From RYN-230 sp963834515 (GTDB lineage: Bacteria; Actinomycetota; Actinomycetes; Streptosporangiales; Streptosporangiaceae), in the NCBI GenBank assembly GCA_963834515.1, contig CAWICB010000003.1, forward strand, positions 558,001 through 622,000: 64,000 nucleotides of DNA, in the 5' to 3' direction. Each line of letters begins with the position of its first letter. Within the stretch, counting starts at the first letter, position 1. This document shows positions 51,019 to 57,476 of this stretch, one piece after another. Under the pieces are notes generated by a model. The model was not told where the DNA came from. It made no database searches and was given only the letters and a program-made list of their open reading frames with translations. The translations under genes and the position numbers were made by a program.

Positions 51019-51942
51019 ATGGTCGAGATCCCAGCGGGTCGTTTCCGGATGGGCTCGGCTGCCTTCTATCCCGAAGAGGGACCGGTGCGTGAGGTCGAGG
51101 TTGACGGCTTCGCAATCCAGCGCGCCCCGGTCACGGTCGCGCAGTTCAGCCGGTTCGCCGAGGAAACCGGATACGTGACGGTCGCCGAGCGTCCGCCCGA
51201 TCCCGCCGACTATCCCGACGCCGACCCGTCGCTCCTGGTCGCCGGATCGGCCGTGTTCCGCCCTACCCCCGGCCCTGTGCCGCTGAACGATCCGGGCCAG
51301 TGGTGGGCTTATGTCCCGGGCACAAACTGGCGACACCCGTGGGGACCCGCCAGCGACAACGCCGAGCGCCAAGATCACCCGGTCACCCACGTAGCTTTCG
51401 AAGACGCCGAGGCATACGCGACCTGGGCCGGCAAGATGCTGCCGAGCGAAGCCGAGTGGGAGTACGCGTCACGAGGCGGACTGGACGGTGCGGTATTCGC
51501 CTGGGGAGACGAGCAGCAACCGGCCGGCGAGCTGATGGCGAACTTCTGGCAGGGCGACTTCCCATGGCGAAATACCGGTGCGAGAGGGTGGCGCGGTACC
51601 TCACCGGTCGGTCTGTTCCCCGCGAACGGCTACGGGCTGTACGACATGACCGGGAACGTCTGGGAGTGGACGACGGATTACTACTCCCGCCGCGGGGCAG
51701 GTGCCGAAGCGATTCAGAGAGCCTGTTGCGCGCCACCATTGAACCCGCGCATCGAGACCCCTGACGCGAGCTACGACATCGGCCGCCCCGGTGCGCATAT
51801 CCCCCGGCGCGTGGTCAAGGGCGGCTCGCACCTCTGCGCGCCGAGTTACTGCCTTCGTTACCGGCCGGCCGCCCGCCAACCTGAGGCGATCGACACCTCC
51901 ACCAGCCACATCGGCTTCCGCTGCCTCGCGCGCGAGGGATAA
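51019..51942 (+). CDS. Formylglycine-generating enzyme (FGE/SUMF1 family)
   Basis: 307 aa from ATG 51019 (GGAAGAGG just upstream). ATG 51004 is possible and would be near-leaderless. MVEIPAGRFRMGSAAFYPEE then GPVREVEVDGFAIQRAPVTV is the family start. MLPSEAEWEYASRGGLDGAV and NGYGLYDMTGNVWEWTTDYY are core segments. The copper-binding catalytic pair is C273 and C278 in GGSHLCAPSYCLRYRPAARQ, with the same 5-residue spacing as human FGE C336/C341. It oxidises the Cys of CxPxR sulfatases to formylglycine using O2. It converges on a sulfatase gene, its obvious client. Confidence 0.94.
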   Translation: MVEIPAGRFRMGSAAFYPEEGPVREVEVDGFAIQRAPVTVAQFSRFAEETGYVTVAERPPDPADYPDADPSLLVAGSAVFRPTPGPVPLNDPGQWWAYVPGTNWRHPWGPASDNAERQDHPVTHVAFEDAEAYATWAGKMLPSEAEWEYASRGGLDGAVFAWGDEQQPAGELMANFWQGDFPWRNTGARGWRGTSPVGLFPANGYGLYDMTGNVWEWTTDYYSRRGAGAEAIQRACCAPPLNPRIETPDASYDIGRPGAHIPRRVVKGGSHLCAPSYCLRYRPAARQPEAIDTSTSHIGFRCLAREG

Positions 51943-51961
51943 CAACCCGGGCCGGTGTCTT

Positions 51962-52000
51962 CCTTGGGGCTGAGTTGCCTGGCGGCTCTCAGCCCCAAGG
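51962..52000. terminator. Bidirectional terminator between FGE and sulfatase genes
   Basis: A 13-bp perfect stem (CCTTGGGGCTGAG at 51962-51974, CTCAGCCCCAAGG at 51988-52000) with a 13-base loop lies between two convergent genes. Weaker GGCCGG/CCGGCC arms extend it outwards. It would stop transcripts from both sides. Confidence 0.85.
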
Positions 52001-52018
52001 AGGCCCGGACCGGCCAAC

Positions 52019-53467
52019 CTACATGGTCTGAATACCTAGCTTTTCCTCGCCCTTGACCTGCAAATCGTGCTCGCCCCTCGCGACCAGCCCATACCCCTTG
52101 AAGTCATCACCAGTGCCCGGCTTGATGTTCGGCATCACTTCGATGCTCTTCTCGTACTCCTGCTTGAGTTTCAGGGCGATGGCGAGCTCCCAGCCGACGT
52201 CCACCTTGTCGTTGAACAGGTTGAAGTGCTCCATGGGGTCACTGCCCAGGTCGAAGAACATCGGGAACGACGGCGTGACGTACGGCTTGTCGAACCCCTC
52301 GCAGTAACGAAGCCATATCTTGAGGTTGTGCCATCTGACCGACATCAGTTCCCCGTCCCCTCCGAAGAAGAGCAGGAACTCCCGGCCGGTGTGCTCACTA
52401 TCGCCGAGCAGGAACTTAGACGCGTCAACGCCGTCCATCGGGCGGTCCGTGGGCACCTTGTCCGAGGCCCCGGCCAGGGCGGCCAATGTCTTGTACCAGT
52501 CGTGGCACGCCAGCATCTCGTCGGTGACCACTCCGCGCGGCGCTGTGGTTCCCGGCATCCGCACCATCGCGGGGGTTCGCATCGACCCCTCCCCGGGCGG
52601 GCGGTCGAAGGATCCCTGCCAGGGTCCGGTCGAACCGCCGAAGCCGAACGCCGGGACGTCGCAGGTCGCGTTGTCGCTGGAGAATACGACGACTGTGTTG
52701 CCGGCGATCCCGGCCTGCTCGACGCAGTCCACGATCTGCCCGACCCGGTGGTCCATCTCCGCCATCAGATCGGCATACATCCCGAGGCGGGTCGGATCGG
52801 TCTGGTCGAAGTCCGGGTGCGCCTTCTCCGGCGGATGCACGTGGGACAGAGCGATGTAGGTGAAGAACGGCTTGTCCCCGGCGGCGGCACGCTTGATGTA
52901 GTCGGTCGCCTTGTCGACGATCAACTCGTCCAGCAGCGGCCGCACCTTCATGTCGAGCTCGCCTACCGGCTGGGACTTCTCGCCCTTCTTGCCCTGCCAG
53001 AGCTTGGGCGAGTCGATCCCGACCTTCTTGGCGAGGGCCCTGAACGTCGCGTACGACGTGTAGCCGCACTCATCGGCGCTGTTCTTGTACCCCCACCACT
53101 CGTCGAAGCCCTGGTCGTTGGGCAGCCGCCCCTCCGTTTGGCCGAGATGCCACTTGCCGAACAGTGACGTCGCGTAACCGGCGTCGGAGAGCAGTTCGGC
53201 GATCGTGTACTCCCACGGCACCAAACCACTCGGCCCAATAGCCGGGATCACCGAGTACGTGCCGCAACGCACCGACTGGCGCCCCGTCATCAGCGCGGTC
53301 CGCGTCGGGGCGCACTGGGACTCGGTCGTATAGGCGTTGAAGCGGATCCCTTCGCTCGCCAGCTTGTCGATCCGGGGCGTCGGCGTTTGCCCGCCATAGC
53401 AGGCGAAGTCACCCCAGCCGACGTTGTCGCACAGAATGAAAACGATGTTCGGCTGCTTGCCAGCCAT
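52019..53467 (-). CDS. Type I sulfatase (482 aa) with CAPTR formylglycine motif
   Basis: Start ATG 53467 has GGAAGG 7 bases upstream. The longer start at 53509 precedes the transcription start predicted by promoter copy 12 and is rejected. NIVFILCDNVGWGDFACYGG carries the metal-binding Asp. ESQCAPTRTALMTGR is the modification motif with Cys at residue 52. FGKWHLGQ, ALSHVHPPEKAHP and VVFSSDNATCD complete the active site. No signal peptide, so probably cytoplasmic. It is driven by composite promoter copy 12 and faces the FGE gene across a shared terminator. Substrate unknown. Confidence 0.92.
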   Translation of the reverse strand: MAGKQPNIVFILCDNVGWGDFACYGGQTPTPRIDKLASEGIRFNAYTTESQCAPTRTALMTGRQSVRCGTYSVIPAIGPSGLVPWEYTIAELLSDAGYATSLFGKWHLGQTEGRLPNDQGFDEWWGYKNSADECGYTSYATFRALAKKVGIDSPKLWQGKKGEKSQPVGELDMKVRPLLDELIVDKATDYIKRAAAGDKPFFTYIALSHVHPPEKAHPDFDQTDPTRLGMYADLMAEMDHRVGQIVDCVEQAGIAGNTVVVFSSDNATCDVPAFGFGGSTGPWQGSFDRPPGEGSMRTPAMVRMPGTTAPRGVVTDEMLACHDWYKTLAALAGASDKVPTDRPMDGVDASKFLLGDSEHTGREFLLFFGGDGELMSVRWHNLKIWLRYCEGFDKPYVTPSFPMFFDLGSDPMEHFNLFNDKVDVGWELAIALKLKQEYEKSIEVMPNIKPGTGDDFKGYGLVARGEHDLQVKGEEKLGIQTM

Positions 53468-53513
53468 GGCAAACCTTCCTTCTGGTGGTAGCTGGATGGA
53501 GTTCATCACGGTG

Positions 53514-53569
53514 ACCCTCGCCTCCAGGTAGGTGACCCGTCATCACCTGCCGGCCATCTCACCTAGGCG
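53514..53569 (-). promoter_or_regulatory. Composite promoter copy 12, facing the sulfatase gene
   Basis: Operator CGCCTAGGTG 53560-53569 (one mismatch), 11-base gap, AGGTGATG 53548-53541, GGGTCACCT 53538-53530, -10-like GAGGGT 53519-53514. Predicted leader is about 40 bases. Confidence 0.75.
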
Positions 53570-53644
53570 AAACTGCTGCTACATAGCGGACCAGCGGCCT
53601 GCCCTGACGACGGCCACGAGAAACTGGCTCTGGCTCACTTTCCG

Positions 53645-55555
53645 GGCTCTGGCGCGGATTCCGTGGTCAGTGTTATCCGGGATGGAGGATGACGCGTTTG
53701 CGGAGCAGGGCGAAGCTGGCGCGGCCGTACATCTGCCGCTTGAGCATTTTGATCTTGGTGACGGTGCCTTCGACGGCGGCGGAGCTGTAGGGCAGGGTGA
53801 GCCCGGCGGTGACGGCGTCCTGGTCGCGGCGGATGCCGTTGGCGAAGGAGCGTAGTTCGGGCAGGTCGCTGGTCTCGGCCTGGGTGAGCCAGCCCTCCAG
53901 TTCCTGCTCGCCCTGGCGCCGGGCCATGATCTCGGCGAAGCTGCGGACGCAGGCGGCCAGGACGGCCAGGTGGGGGCAGTGGTCCTGGAGGCCGGCGAAC
54001 TGGGCCTGTTCCTCATCGCTGAGGGCGGTGGGGCGGGTTAGCAGCCAGCGGGTGATCTGGCGGGTGGCGGGGATCACTGGGCCCGGGGGCGGCGCGGCCG
54101 TCATCGCGCGGAATGGCCGCACGTAACGCTGCACTGCCTGCACGCTGCCCTGCCAGCCCTTGGCCTGCAGTTCGGCGTGCAGGACGGTGGCGCTGGTGAT
54201 GCCCTCATTCCAGCGCTGGCGTAAGAACGGCTTGTACCGGTCGATCTTGGTCTGCCGGGTGGTGGCCTTGACTAGCAGTTCTTCTGCGCTGGCGGCGGCT
54301 GCGAACCGGTGCACGGTGCCGCGGCTCAGGCCCAGGATGCGGGCGGCCTCGCGTTCGGAGTGCCCGGCAGCCAGCAGGCCGTGGACAGCGGCGTGGCGGC
54401 TGCGGGTGCGGGTCACCAGGCGCCGGTCCCGGCCGCAGACATCACGCAGGCCCTCCGGCTCAGATGCCGGCGCAGGCAACCCGGGAGCCGGGGGCGCCTC
54501 CCCGGAAAGCCCCGGCGTGCTGCTGGCGCTGGCGGGACGCGTGAGGCAGCCGCGGTGGGCGGCGACCGCCTTCTCGACGTATTCGCCCAGGTTGTGCCAG
54601 ACATGCCAGCGATCAGCCACCTGGATCGCCTCCGGTGCGCCCCCGCGCGCGCCTTCGGCGTAATTGCCGGCCCGGTCGCGGCAGATCACCTGCGCGCCCG
54701 GGTGAGCGGCCAGCCACGCCTCCAGCGTCCCGGCCTCACGGTCAGCCAGCATCTCCACAGGCTTGCCCGTGACCACGTCAACCAGCACGGTGCCATAGAT
54801 CCGCCCCTTCCGCAGGGCGAAGTCATCCACGCCGGTCACCACCGGCGCCGTGCTCCGGCACGGTTCGGGCAGGGCGGCGACCAGGGCCAGCAGCGTAGTG
54901 CGGTGCACCGGGATGCCCAGCACCCCAGCCAGCCGGGCCCCGGCCCGGCCCGCCAGCACCAGCCCGATCTGCGCCAGTAACGCCAGCAGCGGCATACTGC
55001 GCCGCCGGTACCTGCCGGTCAGCCCCGCCACCTGCTCAGCGAAGGTGACCGCCGGGCAGCCCGGGTTACGGCACAAGAACCGGCGCACCGCCAGGCGGAT
55101 CAGCACCGGCCGGCCGCCAGCCGGGCCGTCCTGCACCGTGCGCAGGTAGCCGCTATGCACCCGCGAGGACCAGGATCCGCAGGCCGGGCACTCCGCACCC
55201 GCCGACCGGGACCGCGCCTCGATTACCACCCCGTCATCGCCGCAACTGACCCGCTCTATTTCCAGGCCATCCAGATGAGGGGCAAACCAGGAGCACAGCT
55301 CCCGGGCATCACACCCAGCAACAGCAGCAGGGGAAGGCAGCCCAACGGCCACCGTGGCACACTGAGACACCAGCGAGGCTCCTCAGGACGCGAGTGATCT
55401 TGGCCGATCCCACGTCCTACCGGGGCCTCGCCCTATGTCAGCTGTGGCACACCGCCAGCCACCAAATCGTGATCTTCACCATCCCAGCAGGCAAACAGCA
55501 GCCCCCAGGCCCAACCGTCACCCTCACGACCACTCACGGAATCCGCGCCAGAGCC
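53645..55555 (-). mobile_element. Complete ISL3-family insertion sequence, 1911 bp
   Basis: Perfect 21-bp terminal inverted repeats beginning GGCTCTGGCGCGGATTCC lie at 53645-53665 and 55535-55555. A perfect 8-bp target duplication ACTTTCCG flanks the element (53637-53644 and 55556-55563), the size known for ISL3. One intact transposase gene fills it. Probably recent and active. Confidence 0.95.
53673..55370 (-). CDS. ISL3-family transposase
   Basis: 565 aa. N-terminal zinc-finger domain (ECPACGSWSSRVHSGYLRTV, then RRFLCRNPGCPAVTFAEQV), then the DDE_Tnp_ISL3 domain: VVTGVDDFALRKGRIYGTVL with the first Asp pair, VICRDRAGNYAEGARGGAPE, VADRWHVWHNLGEYVEKAVA, and at the end LPYSSAAVEGTVTKIKMLKR with the catalytic Glu. 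An internal HTH (GHSEREAARILGLSRGTVHR) is present. Full length and without stops. Confidence 0.94.
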   Translation of the reverse strand: MSQCATVAVGLPSPAAVAGCDARELCSWFAPHLDGLEIERVSCGDDGVVIEARSRSAGAECPACGSWSSRVHSGYLRTVQDGPAGGRPVLIRLAVRRFLCRNPGCPAVTFAEQVAGLTGRYRRRSMPLLALLAQIGLVLAGRAGARLAGVLGIPVHRTTLLALVAALPEPCRSTAPVVTGVDDFALRKGRIYGTVLVDVVTGKPVEMLADREAGTLEAWLAAHPGAQVICRDRAGNYAEGARGGAPEAIQVADRWHVWHNLGEYVEKAVAAHRGCLTRPASASSTPGLSGEAPPAPGLPAPASEPEGLRDVCGRDRRLVTRTRSRHAAVHGLLAAGHSEREAARILGLSRGTVHRFAAAASAEELLVKATTRQTKIDRYKPFLRQRWNEGITSATVLHAELQAKGWQGSVQAVQRYVRPFRAMTAAPPPGPVIPATRQITRWLLTRPTALSDEEQAQFAGLQDHCPHLAVLAACVRSFAEIMARRQGEQELEGWLTQAETSDLPELRSFANGIRRDQDAVTAGLTLPYSSAAVEGTVTKIKMLKRQMYGRASFALLRKRVILHPG

Positions 55556-55624
55556 ACTTTCCGTGAAGCGGGCTGCCCGGCGTGTCCCGTGGCGTCGTGA
55601 TCATCATGTTTGTGATCATGCCGG

Positions 55625-55905
55625 GTGTGCGATCTTGAGGCTGTCAGCGTCCTGGTTCCCCACCTGGCCGGCCTGGTCATCGAGCATCTCGTCACCGCGG
55701 GCAGGTCGGTGCATGTGCTCGCCCGGACCTGCGCCAGCGAGGCGGCCTGCCCGGGCTGCGGCGTGCTGTCGCGGCGGGTGCACAGCCGCTACCAGCGGAA
55801 GCTGGCCGATACCGCGAGCGGTGGCCAGGAAGTGCTCATTCACCTGCAGGCGCGCCGGTTCTTCTGCGGCAACGACGCGTGCGTGAAGGCCATGCCAGCG
55901 ACCGG
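55625..55905 (+). pseudogene. Fragment of a different ISL3-type transposase (zinc-finger part)
   Basis: VLVPHLAGLVIEHLVTAGRS, CASEAACPGCGVLSRRVHSR and RRFFCGNDACVK match the N-terminal zinc-finger domain of ISL3 transposases but differ from the intact element next door. The frame loses similarity after ~90 residues, and the rest of the gene is missing. The intact ISL3 element has inserted about 60 bases upstream of it. Confidence 0.7.
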
Positions 55906-56054
55906 GCATGTGATTCAGATGGTGCCAGGCGGCTTAGAACTGTGCGGGCGCCCGGCGATACGCGGGGAGAGTGGACCTAGCCGGCGTGGTCGAATGAATG
56001 TCATGCATTCCCGCGCGGCTCGCTGTCCGCCGCGCGGGAGTGCATGTCTTCGAA

Positions 56055-56474
56055 TCAGTAGTTCCCGCTGACCGAACTTGCCGTGGAGCACACGACGAAC
56101 ACCTTGAAGGCTGCAACTGAATTGCTGTTGTTATATAGGCCGACGGTCCACTCATTGGGATGGGCCGCCGCCGGGGTCGAGCGGTCCGCGTCAGACCACT
56201 GGGTCTCCCACACCGCGTGGGAACTGCTCGGCCCTCCGCCGACCGGGTACATACCCGACGGGCACTCGGTCGCATTCGAGGCGGTAGAGTGGGCGGCCAC
56301 GCTAACGTTTGACCCCACGAGGTAGCGGAGGGAATCGCCATTGGTGCTTGGTGTTTGCCCGCTGCTATTGGTCGAGGCGAGCGCGTAGCCGCCACCTGTG
56401 ACGACCGCGGCCACTGCCGCCACCGCGGCGATTGCGGTGCGCCGGGTCAGTCGGCCGCGTCCAGCTTTGCGCAT
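56055..56474 (-). CDS. Small secreted protein (139 aa)
   Basis: ATG 56474 has AGAGGAG 5 bases upstream. MRKAGRGRLTRRTAIAAVAA then VAAVVTGGGYALAS is a signal peptide with an Arg-rich n-region (RR present, possibly Tat). The mature part is Ser/Thr/Asn-rich with two Cys (TECPSGMYPVGGGPSSSHAV and FVVCSTAS) that may form a disulfide. Unknown function. Similar small exported proteins with 'CP.G..PVGGG' occur in actinomycetes. Confidence 0.7.
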   Translation of the reverse strand: MRKAGRGRLTRRTAIAAVAAVAAVVTGGGYALASTNSSGQTPSTNGDSLRYLVGSNVSVAAHSTASNATECPSGMYPVGGGPSSSHAVWETQWSDADRSTPAAAHPNEWTVGLYNNSNSVAAFKVFVVCSTASSVSGNY

Positions 56475-56722
56475 TGTGTCTCCTCTACGGTAAGTGCGCC
56501 CGGTCGAGCCATACGGAATTGCTTCGTCAGTTCCGTAACGCTTTCAGAATATTTCGGGTGGCCTCCGAGCGGATTCTTCGGTGTGCACTTCCGTCGGAGA
56601 GCGTAGCGGGTACGCCCAGTCGGTACCGGCAATTAATCGCCGATCTTCGGTGTAAAGCTGCTCGACTCGATCTTTTCCAAGCCCTGGCGTGCGGGAAACT
56701 GCTAGCGACTACGGTGGTGTGC

Positions 56723-57343
56723 GTGGCTGGTCTTGAGATACGGCTGGCCGGGCGTGGAGATGCGGCGGAGACCGCTCAGATGCTCGCCCGCGCCTTCCAT
56801 GACGATCCGGTGTTCGGCTGGTTCCTTCCAGCTGAGGCCTCGCGGCATCGGCGACTGCGCCGTTTTTTCGTGACCGAACTGCACCATGAGTCGCTTCGCC
56901 ACGGCGCAGTGGAAGTGGCCCGTGTCGATGGGCGGGTAGCCGGAGCCGCCGTGTGGTTCCCGCCCGGCACCGCATTCGGGACCGAAGTGTCCGCCCTCCC
57001 CGGCTATCTGCGGGCCTTCGGCCGTCGTCTCGCCGTCGCCTCGCAGTTTCAGTCCGTGGCGGTCCACGCCCGTCGGCGCGAAGAGCCGCATTGGTATCTG
57101 GCGGTCATCGGGGTCGATCCCGACCGGCAGGGATGCGGGGCCGGCGCAGCCCTGCTGCGCTCGCGGCTCTGGCGGTGCGATGAGGAGGGGCTGCCCGCCT
57201 ACCTGGAATCCTCGAAGCTGGAAAACGTGCCGCTCTACCAGCACTTCGGCTTCCACGTCTCCGGCCCCCTGGACCTGCCGGAGGGTGCACCCGTTGTCAG
57301 CCCCATGTGGCGGCCGGGCGACTTGAGAGAGGATGCCGGTTGA
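56723..57343 (+). CDS. GNAT-family N-acetyltransferase
   Basis: 206 aa from GTG 56723; the longer frame upstream overlaps the divergent secreted gene and is not family-like. IRLAGRGDAAETAQMLARAF, HDDPVFGWFLPAE and the acetyl-CoA loop region YLAVIGVDPDRQGCGAGAAL (V.P..QG.G.G..L) are typical, followed by LPAYLESSKLENVPLYQHFG. Acyl acceptor unknown. Cytoplasmic. Its end is separated by about 130 bases from the next large gene. Confidence 0.85.
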   Translation: MAGLEIRLAGRGDAAETAQMLARAFHDDPVFGWFLPAEASRHRRLRRFFVTELHHESLRHGAVEVARVDGRVAGAAVWFPPGTAFGTEVSALPGYLRAFGRRLAVASQFQSVAVHARRREEPHWYLAVIGVDPDRQGCGAGAALLRSRLWRCDEEGLPAYLESSKLENVPLYQHFGFHVSGPLDLPEGAPVVSPMWRPGDLREDAG

Positions 57344-57476
57344 GAACGTGCCTGCTCGCCGTGCCATTAGTCCCCGGTCAGACCTGGCCCGGCCAAGCGG
57401 CGCGCTGGGTAAGAGCCCTGGGCGCCGGCTGGCCGGATCTGTTGCCGGCTGCTGCGCCTGCCTAGGCTGTGGAGTG

